From Lachnospiraceae bacterium (GTDB lineage Bacteria > Bacillota_A > Clostridia > Lachnospirales > Lachnospiraceae), in assembly GCA_900764695.1 (NCBI GenBank), contig CAAFOY010000001.1, forward strand, positions 1 through 55,055: DNA of 55,055 bases, written 5' to 3'. Below, in pieces: positions 33,338 through 41,313 of the stretch. A program made the position numbers and the translations under genes. Positions within the stretch are counted from its first letter, which is position 1; every line of letters starts with the position of its first letter. The notes beneath the pieces were generated by a model, which saw only the letters and a program-made list of their open reading frames with translations, had not been told where the DNA came from and did not search any database.

Positions 33338-34615
33338 ATGACTTCTAAAAATAAAAGAATATCATTAAAAGGAATATTTCAAATTATATTAATATTGATT
33401 TTGGGAGCCACTGTTCTTGCAGCGTGTATTGTTGCAGTAATAAAGCATCAAAATGCAGAGTCTGCAAAAAGAGAGCAGAAAGCCAGAATCTCTGCAGCAG
33501 AGAAGATTGTAAAAGAAAAGGATAAGTGGAAAAGTGATGCTTTCATTACACCAACATCAGGTTCACTTAAAGCAGCAGGATATATAACAATTGAATGGAA
33601 ATCAGCCAAGAATATGGGAAAGGTTGAAGGCTATAAGTTATATATAGATAATGAAAAAGTGGCAGAAACAGATTCAAAGACTACATCTTTTGAATATTAC
33701 ACAACGAAGATACAATCCCATGAAATATATGTGGAAGCTGATATGCAGTATGGATCAGTTGTTTATTCTGATATTTACACTTTCTTTGTAAATAAGAAAG
33801 GCTTTTGTCTTAATAAAGATATGTCTATGAATGTAACAGCAACAGATTGGGGTACATCTTGGTATTATAATTGGGACATGACACCTTTTAGTTATGACTC
33901 ATTTCAGGAGATGGAATTTGTACCTATGATGTGGTCGTCATTCCCGGGAGATAAAGACCAGATTGCAGTATTTCCAAAGATGGGGTATAAGTCAGTGTTA
34001 GCTTTCAACGAGCCTGACAGAGAGGATCAGGCAAACTTGGATGTTGATACGGCAGTTGAGGGAATGAAAGCTTTTCAGAATAAAGGAATACGTGTTGGAG
34101 CACCTGCAACATCTTTGTGTCCGCCATGGTCAGACAATTGGTTTGTGCCTTTTATGAAGAAGATGGAAGAACAGAACATGGATGTGGATTTTATACCAAT
34201 ACATCATTATTGGAACTGGTATGCAGATGAAGGGGCACAGGCATTTCTCGACCTTGTTGATGAAACATGGAAAATGTACCATAAGCCTATTTGGATTACT
34301 GAATTTGCCATTAGTGGAGATCCGGGTAAAACCAAATTCCAGAGAAAAGTAGTAATGCGATATATGAAAAAAGTTATTGCCGGACTTGATAAAAAAGATT
34401 ATGTGGAACGTTACGCGTGGTTCTCGTTTAGTCCAACGGATTACAAAAACGGCGGTTCAGGTTTGCTTAATCATTATGAAGGCAAAATCACTGATTTAGG
34501 ATATTTATATCAGAAATTAGGAATGCCTAAAGGATATGATAGAAACAATCCTGTTAAGGCTAAAGCTAATCCGAAGGAAGATGTAATAAAGAAGTATTAT
34601 ATTACAGTAAAATAA
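33338..34615 (+). CDS. Membrane-anchored GH128-like glycoside hydrolase 4
   Basis: 425 residues. Instead of a cleavable signal it has a basic N-terminus and one strong membrane helix (about 13-36: FQIILILILGATVLAACIVAV). A charged, helical stalk (AESAKREQKARISAAEKIVKEKDKW) leads to the beta-sandwich and GH128 barrel, with E225 in LAFNEPD and the nucleophile in HKPIWITEFAISG. It has no FN3 domain. Probably the cell-bound member of the set. The sequence FAISG and the NEPD context place it near genes 2 and 3. No strong promoter was seen upstream. Confidence 0.84.
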   Translation: MTSKNKRISLKGIFQIILILILGATVLAACIVAVIKHQNAESAKREQKARISAAEKIVKEKDKWKSDAFITPTSGSLKAAGYITIEWKSAKNMGKVEGYKLYIDNEKVAETDSKTTSFEYYTTKIQSHEIYVEADMQYGSVVYSDIYTFFVNKKGFCLNKDMSMNVTATDWGTSWYYNWDMTPFSYDSFQEMEFVPMMWSSFPGDKDQIAVFPKMGYKSVLAFNEPDREDQANLDVDTAVEGMKAFQNKGIRVGAPATSLCPPWSDNWFVPFMKKMEEQNMDVDFIPIHHYWNWYADEGAQAFLDLVDETWKMYHKPIWITEFAISGDPGKTKFQRKVVMRYMKKVIAGLDKKDYVERYAWFSFSPTDYKNGGSGLLNHYEGKITDLGYLYQKLGMPKGYDRNNPVKAKANPKEDVIKKYYITVK

Positions 34616-34737
34616 TCAGACATATTAGATGTTAAATAAGAAAATTATTACAAATAATCAGGCATTGATTAACTTAGTTAAAATATTAATATATAGTATC
34701 ATTTATGGCATTTCAGAATAAAATATATAAAGGCGTG

Positions 34738-34766
34738 TTGACACTAAAGCCTATGAATGATATTAT
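34738..34766 (+). promoter_or_regulatory. Sigma-A promoter of the lysine-riboswitch dapA transcript
   Basis: TTGACA (34738-34743), a 17-base spacer and TATTAT (34761-34766), starting transcription just before the riboswitch. Confidence 0.85.
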
Positions 34767-34777
34767 TACTTTAGTTA

Positions 34778-34945
34778 AATAATAGTAGAGGTTGCGCTAC
34801 CTATTAGTACATTATAAGATGCCCCGGAGGTAGATGATTATGTTGGAAAGGATGTAGCGCCGAAGGAGAATCCACCGGAAGATTTATCCTGGGCATACGG
34901 TTAAGAACCGTATGACTGTCATCATTTGATGGAGAGCCATTATCG
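34778..34945 (+). promoter_or_regulatory. Lysine riboswitch (L box)
   Basis: Conserved lysine-riboswitch segments occur in order: AGAGGTTGCGC (34787 on), AGTA, GGAAAGGATGTAGCGCCGAAGG, then GACTGTCATC and GGAGAGCC (34931-34938). P1 can close through ATAAT upstream of AGAGG and ATTAT after GAGAGCC. Placement between a strong promoter and a conditional terminator ahead of dapA agrees with lysine control of diaminopimelate synthesis. Confidence 0.92.
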
Positions 34946-34963
34946 ACAATCACATTGATGGAG

Positions 34964-35022
34964 AGCTACTTATAAGCATTCGGTGCGGTACTTATAAGGA
35001 GCTATGAAAGCTCCTTTTGTTT
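34964..35022 (+). terminator. Conditional terminator and competing antiterminator of the riboswitch
   Basis: Terminator: AAGGAGCT (34996-35003), loop ATGAA, AGCTCCTT (35009-35016), then TTGTTTT. Antiterminator: AGCTACTTATAAG (34964-34976) pairs at 12 of 13 positions with CTTATAAGGAGCT (34991-35003), using the terminator's 5' arm. The two are mutually exclusive. Confidence 0.85.
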
Positions 35023-35133
35023 TGTAAAAAGTTACAAAATATGCTCCGGTTAATGGAAATTCAAAATACCACACAGGCTTAAAATAGCATACTAAAGTTT
35101 AATGAAATACATATAATTTAGGAGGTTTTGTAA

Positions 35134-36018
35134 ATGTCAATTTTTACAGGCGCAGGTGTAGCAATTATTACACCATTTAATGAAGATGGATCAATTAACT
35201 TTGAAGAATTTGGAAAGATTATTGAAGATCAGATTGCAGGACATACAGATGCAATTATCGTATGTGGTACAACAGGTGAATCATCAACTATGGATGATGA
35301 TGAACATCTTGCAACTATCAAATATTGTGTAGAAAAGGTAGCAGGAAGAATTCCTGTTATTGCAGGAACAGGTTCTAACTGTACAAGAGAATCGATTAAT
35401 TTATCTAAGAAAGCAGAAGAAATCGGTGTTGACGGATTACTTTGTGTAACACCTTATTATAATAAAGCAACTCAGGCAGGTTTATACGAATATTACAAGG
35501 CTATTTCAGATGCTGTAAATATTCCTATTATTATGTACAATGTTCCTTCAAGAACAGGTACAAACATCCTTCCTGAAACAGCAGTTAAGATTGCAAAGGA
35601 AGTTAAGAACGTAGTTGCAATTAAGGAAGCATCAGGTAATATTTCACAGGTTGCTAAGTTAGCAGCTTTAGCTGACGGATGCATTGATATTTATTCAGGA
35701 AATGATGATCAGGTATTACCTATCTTATCATTAGGTGGCAAGGGTGTTATTTCAGTATGGTCTAACGTTGCACCAAAGCAGGTTCATGACACAGTTCAGT
35801 CATTTATGGATGGTGACATTGCAAAGGCAACAAAGATGCAGTTAGAAGCAATTGATTTAATTGGTGCATTATTTAGCGAAGTTAACCCAATTCCTGTTAA
35901 GGCTGCAATGAGCATTTTAGGCTATAAGGCAGGTCCTATGAGAGCACCTTTAACAGAATGTTCAGATGAACATAAAGAAGGTCTTAAGAAAGCTATGAAA
36001 GAATACGGAATTTTATAA
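35134..36018 (+). CDS. dapA: 4-hydroxy-tetrahydrodipicolinate synthase
   Basis: 294 residues, TIM barrel. It condenses pyruvate with aspartate semialdehyde, the first committed step to diaminopimelate and lysine. The Thr-Thr site is in CGTTGESSTM, the catalytic Tyr in IIMYNVPSRTG and the Schiff-base Lys in VVAIKEASGN. Full length, with AGGAGG start site. It follows the lysine riboswitch and is paired with dapB about 97 bases downstream. Diaminopimelate is needed for the wall built by the dcw cluster. Confidence 0.97.
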   Translation: MSIFTGAGVAIITPFNEDGSINFEEFGKIIEDQIAGHTDAIIVCGTTGESSTMDDDEHLATIKYCVEKVAGRIPVIAGTGSNCTRESINLSKKAEEIGVDGLLCVTPYYNKATQAGLYEYYKAISDAVNIPIIMYNVPSRTGTNILPETAVKIAKEVKNVVAIKEASGNISQVAKLAALADGCIDIYSGNDDQVLPILSLGGKGVISVWSNVAPKQVHDTVQSFMDGDIAKATKMQLEAIDLIGALFSEVNPIPVKAAMSILGYKAGPMRAPLTECSDEHKEGLKKAMKEYGIL

Positions 36019-36038
36019 ATTACAGTGTTAAAAGATCA

Positions 36039-36070
36039 TATCCCACCGGTGCATGCACAATGGTGGGATA
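36039..36070 (+). other. Hairpin between dapA and dapB
   Basis: TATCCCACC (36039-36047) pairs perfectly with GGTGGGATA (36062-36070); the 14-base loop holds palindromic GTGCATGCAC. No T-run. It may set the dapA/dapB expression ratio or protect mRNA ends. Confidence 0.55.
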
Positions 36071-36115
36071 ATGACTTTAGAACACGCTGTGTAATAAAGA
36101 CTTACGGAGGTTAAA

Positions 36116-36871
36116 ATGGTAAATGTAATAATGCACGGCTGCAATGGCCATATGGGAAGAGTTGTAACAGAACTTATTGAAAAAGATGAGAATGTTCAGA
36201 TAGTAGCAGGTATTGATGCTTACACAGGCGTTCAGAATGAATACCCTGTATTTCCATCAATTAAGGAATGTACAGTTAAGGCTGATGTTATTATAGATTT
36301 TGCAGTAGCACAGGCAGTTGACGGATTACTTGAATATGCTGTAGAAACAGGTACACCTGTTGTTCTTTGTACAACGGGACTTAGTGCAGAACAGCTTGAA
36401 AAAGTTAATCAGGCAAGCAAAAAGGTAGCAATTCTTAAGTCAGCTAATATGTCACTTGGAATTAACACTTTAATGAAGCTTCTTAGAACAGCAGCAGATA
36501 TTCTTGCTAACAGAGGTTTTGATATTGAAATAGTTGAAAAACATCATAATCAGAAGCTTGATGCTCCAAGTGGAACAGCTTTGGCTCTTGCAGATTGTAT
36601 GAATCAGGTATTAGATAATGAATATGATTATACTTATGACAGAAGTACAGTAAGACAGAAGAGAAAACATAATGAAATCGGTATTTCAGCAGTTCGTGGT
36701 GGTACAATTGTTGGTGAACATGATGTTATCTTTGCAGGAACAGATGAAGTAATCCAGATTTCACATACAGCATACTCAAAGGCAATTTTTGCTAAGGGTG
36801 CTATTGATGCTGCAAAATACATTGCAGGAAAAGAAGCCGGAATGTACAATATGGCAGATGTAATCGGATAA
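36116..36871 (+). CDS. dapB: 4-hydroxy-tetrahydrodipicolinate reductase
   Basis: 251 residues. NAD(P)H-dependent second enzyme of the diaminopimelate branch. The nucleotide-binding GCNGHMGRVV is at residues 8-17. CTTGLS marks the cofactor side, and the catalytic EKHHNQKLDAPSGTA supplies the His/Lys pair and the substrate-binding loop. The C-terminal HTAYSKAIFAKGAIDAAKYI is typical. TACGGAGG start site. In the dapA transcription unit. Confidence 0.97.
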   Translation: MVNVIMHGCNGHMGRVVTELIEKDENVQIVAGIDAYTGVQNEYPVFPSIKECTVKADVIIDFAVAQAVDGLLEYAVETGTPVVLCTTGLSAEQLEKVNQASKKVAILKSANMSLGINTLMKLLRTAADILANRGFDIEIVEKHHNQKLDAPSGTALALADCMNQVLDNEYDYTYDRSTVRQKRKHNEIGISAVRGGTIVGEHDVIFAGTDEVIQISHTAYSKAIFAKGAIDAAKYIAGKEAGMYNMADVIG

Positions 36872-36934
36872 GATTAATATAGAAAGTTTTTTTAGAATTT
36901 TATATGGAAATTATTTTAAATTTGAAACTTTTTT

Positions 36935-36979
36935 ATGCACAGAAAATGCTTTTTGTATTCTCTGTGCATTTTCTTTTTT
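36935..36979 (+). terminator. Intrinsic terminator after dapB
   Basis: ATGCACAGA (36935-36943) pairs with TCTGTGCAT (36961-36969), followed by TTTCTTTTTT. Confidence 0.88.
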
Positions 36980-37073
36980 GAGGAAAAATTTTAAAAATGT
37001 ATATTTTTTTTGAAAGTGCAAAAAATAATCCTATACCGAACAAAATTTTAAATTAAGTTGGAGGATTTATAGT

Positions 37074-37397
37074 ATGAACACTTTAAGAAATTACTTACTT
37101 GTATTTACTATGGCATTAATGTCAGTTTGTTTTGTGGCTTGTGGAAATAATACCACAACAGACAACGAAACAACTACAGCAACAAATCAGGAGTCATCTT
37201 CTGAAAATACTACGAAGGGTGGAAATTCAGGAAAAGTTGACAACAAAAATGATGGTGTTATAGGAGATATTGGTGACGATATAGAAGAGGGTGTAGATGA
37301 TATTGTTGGGGATGGCAATGATGAAAATACAACTGATACAACAAATAATCAGAATCAGACAAAGAACAACAATAAGACAACTACAACAAAGAAGTAG
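37074..37397 (+). CDS. Small putative lipoprotein, low-complexity Thr/Asn/Asp-rich
   Basis: 107 residues. The signal sequence ends in a lipobox (SVCFVAC-GN), so Lgt should modify Cys23. The mature part is low complexity: Thr/Asn runs at both ends flank an acidic Gly/Asp stretch (GVIGDIGDDIEEGVDDIVGDGND). I do not recognise a domain. A surface spacer or ion-interacting role is possible but unsupported. Start site TTGGAGGA. Confidence 0.7.
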   Translation: MNTLRNYLLVFTMALMSVCFVACGNNTTTDNETTTATNQESSSENTTKGGNSGKVDNKNDGVIGDIGDDIEEGVDDIVGDGNDENTTDTTNNQNQTKNNNKTTTTKK

Positions 37398-37488
37398 ATT
37401 ATATAGTTTCAAACGAAAACAGCCGTAATTGGTACTATTTTTAGACTTTTAGCATATCATATTATGATAATGATAATCGTAGGTTGTT

Positions 37489-38271
37489 ATGGCTTATAAA
37501 ATAATTTTAGATCCGGGACACGGCGGATCAGACCCAGGAGCGACTTTTAATGGAAGACAGGAGAAGGATGAAGCCCTGGGTCTTGCTATGTCTGTGGGAA
37601 AACTTTTGGAAAACGCAGGCTTTGATGTTGCATATACAAGAACTACAGATGTTTATAATACACCTTTTGAAAAAGCAACAATTGCCAACAATATGGGGGG
37701 AGATTTATTTGTTTCATTCCATAGAAATTCTGCACCTAACGCAGACATGTACAACGGAGTGCAAACACTGGTGTACAATGACCAGGGATTAAAGGCTGAA
37801 CTTGCCAGAAATATTAACGAGAACCTTGTGGCACTTGGTTTTGCTGACAAAGGAGTAGTGGAAAGACCTAATCTTGTAGTTTTAAAAAGAACAAAAATGC
37901 CCGCTGTTTTGATTGAGGCAGGTTTTATTAATTCGGCTGTGGATAATGAAATCTTTGATAATAAACAAAACGAAATTGCCCAGGCTATTGCCGATGCAAT
38001 AATTGATACTTTATATGACAGAGGCATTCATGCAAATGACTGTAAACCTAACAATAGTCAGAGCTATTCGGTTCAGGTGGGGGCTTTTAGAAACAGACAA
38101 TTGGCTGAAAGCCTTAACCTGCAGCTTAGAAGACAGGGATTCCCGTCAAGAGTTGTAAAGGAAGACAATCTATTTAAAGTAAGAGTTGGAGATTTCAGGA
38201 CACTGGATAATGCGGTGGCAATGGAATTGAAACTAAGGTTGCTTGGATATAATACTTTTGTGGTAAGTTGA
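37489..38271 (+). CDS. N-acetylmuramoyl-L-alanine amidase with SPOR domain
   Basis: 260 residues. The Amidase_3 domain (about 4-178) has the zinc-binding His in LDPGHGGSDPG, a Glu in the following helix, His in FVSFHRNSAPN and the catalytic Glu in LIEAGFINS. The C-terminal SPOR domain (about 190-260: YSVQVGAFRNRQLAESLNLQLRRQG) binds denuded glycan strands. The layout equals Bacillus CwlC, a mother-cell-lysis amidase in sporulation. There is no signal peptide, also like CwlC. Whether it is sporulation-controlled is not clear from the upstream bases. Weak ribosome-binding site (AGG). Confidence 0.9.
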   Translation: MAYKIILDPGHGGSDPGATFNGRQEKDEALGLAMSVGKLLENAGFDVAYTRTTDVYNTPFEKATIANNMGGDLFVSFHRNSAPNADMYNGVQTLVYNDQGLKAELARNINENLVALGFADKGVVERPNLVVLKRTKMPAVLIEAGFINSAVDNEIFDNKQNEIAQAIADAIIDTLYDRGIHANDCKPNNSQSYSVQVGAFRNRQLAESLNLQLRRQGFPSRVVKEDNLFKVRVGDFRTLDNAVAMELKLRLLGYNTFVVS

Positions 38272-38624
38272 AGCTTGAATTATAATTAAGAGTACTCTGT
38301 TGCTGGAATATTTTTTAGTTGAAATATTTTATTATTGAAAAATACATTAGGAATAAAAATACAGAAAAAGATAGTGTAACTTTCGGATGGTTGAAAACCG
38401 ATAATTACACTATCTTTTATTTTATGAAAAAAATTAACTATGAAGGTGGAAATGATTTAACAAAGTTGATACAATAAGAAGATGTAATATTTTAATATAG
38501 AATAAATCTAGAATATAAGTTGAAAAGTAAAGATACATATGAGATAGAAATATGCTAATGTGTACAAAATAGGGCATAACAGTATATATCGGTATATATC
38601 AAATCGGAAAGGATTAAAGATAAA
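38272..38624. other. Intergenic region before nadE
   Basis: Contains the terminator at 38366-38423 and an AT-rich leader. A 9-bp direct repeat GTATATATC occurs at 38582 and 38592, just before nadE. No convincing promoter or gene was found. Confidence 0.5.
38366..38423 (+). terminator. Intrinsic terminator after the amidase gene
   Basis: GATAGTGTAA (38370-38379) pairs with TTACACTATC (38405-38414), extended by AAAA/TTTT. An inner CGG...CCG pairing is also possible. T-rich 3' end. Confidence 0.85.
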
Positions 38625-40538
38625 ATGAACAATGGATTCGTAAAGGTTGCTGCGGCAACACCAAAAATAAAAGTAGGTGACTGTGGTTATAACGGAGCAC
38701 AGATTTGCAAAATTATAGATGAAGTGTATGATAATGGAGCTCAGCTTGTGGTTTTTCCTGAGTTGTGCATTACAGGGTACACTTGTAGTGATTTATTTTG
38801 GCAGAAATCAATGCTTGATATGGCAAAAACTCATTTGCAGTTTATTGCAGAGCATTGCGAAGATAAGGAGATTGTGGCAATTGTTGGATTGCCAATGATT
38901 TATAGAAGTAAGCTTTATAACGTGGCAGCAGTTATTTATGATGGAGAGATTTTAGGTCTTGTGCCAAAGACTTATATACCTAATTATTCTGAATTTTATG
39001 AGGCACGTCATTTTACAAGTGGCAAAAATAAAGACGGATATGTAATGATTGGCGAAGAAGAAGTACCTTTTGGAACAGAGATTTTGTTTAATTGTGTTAA
39101 TTTTGAAAACTTTAGTTTTGCAATCGAAATTTGCGAGGATTTGTGGGTTCCTAATCCACCAAGTACAAGCCATGCTCTTGCAGGAGCCACAGTTATTGCA
39201 AACCTTTCAGCAAGTGACGAAACAACAGGAAAAGATATTTACAGAACCGGTTTGGTAAGCGGTCAGTCAGCAAGAACTCTTAGCGCATATATTTATGCAG
39301 ATGCAGGAGAGGGTGAATCTACAACGGACTTGGTTTTTGCGGGGCACAATATTATAGCTGAAAACGGTAATATTTTGTCACAGTCTAAGAGATTTGAAAA
39401 TCAGACTATTTACGCAGATATTGACCTTGACAGATTAGCAGCAGAGAGAGCAAAAATGACTACTTTTATTCCTGATGAAGAATTGTCTTATGAGGAAGTT
39501 GAAGTGGAATTGGAGCCAATAGATTTTGAAGTGGAAAGAGTGATAGATAATGCACCTTTCGTCCCATCAAATACTAATGAAAGAGAGAAAAGATGCGAGG
39601 AAATTCTTTCAATTCAGACAATGGGACTTAAGAAAAGATTGGAGCATACTAATTGCAAAAATGCGGTTGTGGGAATTTCAGGCGGTCTTGATTCAACATT
39701 GGCATTGTTGGTTACAGCAAGAGCTTTTGATAAGTTAAACCTTGACAGAAAGGGTATTATTGCAGTTACAATGCCCGGTTTTGGAACAACTGACAGAACA
39801 TATACTAACGCAGTTTCAATGATTGAAAAGTTGGGGTGTACTTTTAAGGAAGTAAACATTAGTGAAGCAACGGTTCTTCATATGAACCAGATTGAACATG
39901 ATATTAACATTCATGATGTAACATACGAAAATGCACAGGCAAGGCAGAGAACATATTTGTTAATGGATTTTGCAAATGAATACAATGGAATGGTAATTGG
40001 TACAGGAGATATGTCAGAACTTGCACTTGGATGGGCAACATATAATGGCGATCATATGTCAATGTACGGTGTTAATGCAGGCGTTCCAAAAACACTTGTA
40101 AGACACCTTGTAAAATATTTTTCAGATACATGTGAAGACAAGGAACTTTCAGATGTTTTAAATGATGTTTTGGATACACCTGTAAGCCCTGAATTATTGC
40201 CACCTAAAGACGGCAAGATTGCTCAGAAAACAGAAGATTTAGTTGGCCCTTATGAGCTACACGATTTCTTCCTTTACTATATTTTGAGATTTGGATACAC
40301 ACCAACAAAAATATATTTTCTTGCAAAAATGGCATTTAAAGGAATATACAACAAAGAAACAATATTAAAGTGGTTAAAAACATTCTACAGAAGATTTTTC
40401 TCACAGCAGTTTAAACGAAGCTGCCTTCCTGACGGACCAAAAGTAGGAACAGTAGCAGTTTCACCAAGAGGAGACTTGCGAATGCCAAGCGATGGCTGTG
40501 TAAGAGAATGGATGAACCAGTTGGAAAACATAGAGTAG
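38625..40538 (+). CDS. nadE: Glutamine-dependent NAD+ synthetase
   Basis: 637 residues. The N-terminal nitrilase-like glutaminase domain has the catalytic Glu in FPELCITGY (E46), Lys in LGLVPKTYIPNY and Cys in AIEICEDLWV. The C-terminal synthetase domain carries the ATP-pyrophosphatase P-loop GISGGLDSTLALL, plus GTGDMSELALGWATYNGDHM. It converts deamido-NAD to NAD with glutamine as nitrogen donor. Full-length two-domain type. Ends before a strong terminator. Confidence 0.97.
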   Translation: MNNGFVKVAAATPKIKVGDCGYNGAQICKIIDEVYDNGAQLVVFPELCITGYTCSDLFWQKSMLDMAKTHLQFIAEHCEDKEIVAIVGLPMIYRSKLYNVAAVIYDGEILGLVPKTYIPNYSEFYEARHFTSGKNKDGYVMIGEEEVPFGTEILFNCVNFENFSFAIEICEDLWVPNPPSTSHALAGATVIANLSASDETTGKDIYRTGLVSGQSARTLSAYIYADAGEGESTTDLVFAGHNIIAENGNILSQSKRFENQTIYADIDLDRLAAERAKMTTFIPDEELSYEEVEVELEPIDFEVERVIDNAPFVPSNTNEREKRCEEILSIQTMGLKKRLEHTNCKNAVVGISGGLDSTLALLVTARAFDKLNLDRKGIIAVTMPGFGTTDRTYTNAVSMIEKLGCTFKEVNISEATVLHMNQIEHDINIHDVTYENAQARQRTYLLMDFANEYNGMVIGTGDMSELALGWATYNGDHMSMYGVNAGVPKTLVRHLVKYFSDTCEDKELSDVLNDVLDTPVSPELLPPKDGKIAQKTEDLVGPYELHDFFLYYILRFGYTPTKIYFLAKMAFKGIYNKETILKWLKTFYRRFFSQQFKRSCLPDGPKVGTVAVSPRGDLRMPSDGCVREWMNQLENIE

Positions 40539-40890
40539 TTGAAGAATTATAGAATGAAGATTAATCATATACAAAGCTTAGTATAAGAATTGTTGAAATA
40601 AATGAAGCTAAAAATCCCCCGTTGGACATAAGCTGGTCTAACGGGGGATTTTTCATTTGAAATATTTGCAATGTGGGCGGAGAGATGAAGTTTTTCATAA
40701 CTTTTATGTCTTGTCAATGAGTAAGTTATGATTTTAGACTTGCATAGAACTTGTTGCTTCAATTTTTATATAACCAAAATGAAAGATAAGATGAATTGTT
40801 ATGAGTTTATCACACATCAGTTGGAAGGAGTTGCCACATAGAAAAGGAATTAGCATATCCTGAGACAATTCAGTATCATATCCTGAAGTG
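40539..40890. other. Intergenic region between nadE and repeat array 2
   Basis: Holds the nadE terminator. The part 40660-40890 has no credible gene. CATATCCTGA occurs at 40854 and 40877 just before the array, which may be a degenerate edge. Confidence 0.5.
40610..40656 (+). terminator. Strong intrinsic terminator after nadE
   Basis: AAAAATCCCCCGTT and AACGGGGGATTTTT form a 14-bp stem, continued by GGAC/GTCT. The T-run follows. It is symmetric and so could also stop minus-strand transcripts. Confidence 0.93.
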
Positions 40891-41205
40891 ATTACGTGTC
40901 ATATAGCAAAAAAATCATACAGACCGTAATTGAAGAACCAGATTACGTGTGAAATGAAGAAAAGTTCAATATGATACGTAAAATAGAAAATGAAAAAGCT
41001 GAATTACGTGTCATATAGCAAAAATTTCATATAGACCGTAATTGAAGAAATGAATTACGTGTGAAATGAAGAAAAGTTCAATATGACACGTAAATTGTAA
41101 AATAAAAAAGAAAAATTACGTGTCATACGACAAAAATTTCATATAGACCGTAATTCCCAAAATAAATTACGTGTCATACAAAAAACAATTCATATGACAC
41201 GTAAA
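40891..41205. repeat. Periodic inverted-repeat array 2 (three 112-bp periods)
   Basis: Six stem-loop units based on TTACGTGTCATA/TATGACACGTAA. ATTACG begins at 40891, 41003 and 41115 (A units) and at 40942, 41054 and 41166 (B units). Each series has an exact 112-bp period, with A-B offset 51 bases. A units have the good arm on the left and a decayed right arm ending GACCGTAA. B units 1 and 2 have the good arm on the right. The last unit is a perfect 12-bp palindrome. Loops are AT-rich and about 15 bases. It is noncoding, between nadE and a minus-strand gene. Confidence 0.9.
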
Positions 41206-41313
41206 TCCAAATGAACAATTCATCATACTGTTTTAGGGTGAATAATCACGCAAAAACATTAATTCATACGAAGCAAAAATAAGAATAACCAATATTGATT
41301 ATAAAAATTCTTT

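Noticed and set aside
23461..34615. Prophage or integrative element carrying the secreted enzymes
   Set aside because: No integrase, transposase, att-like repeats or tRNA border; codon and base use look like the neighbours.
38582..38600. Regulatory tandem repeat before nadE
   Set aside because: Only two short AT-rich copies; too weak to distinguish from chance.
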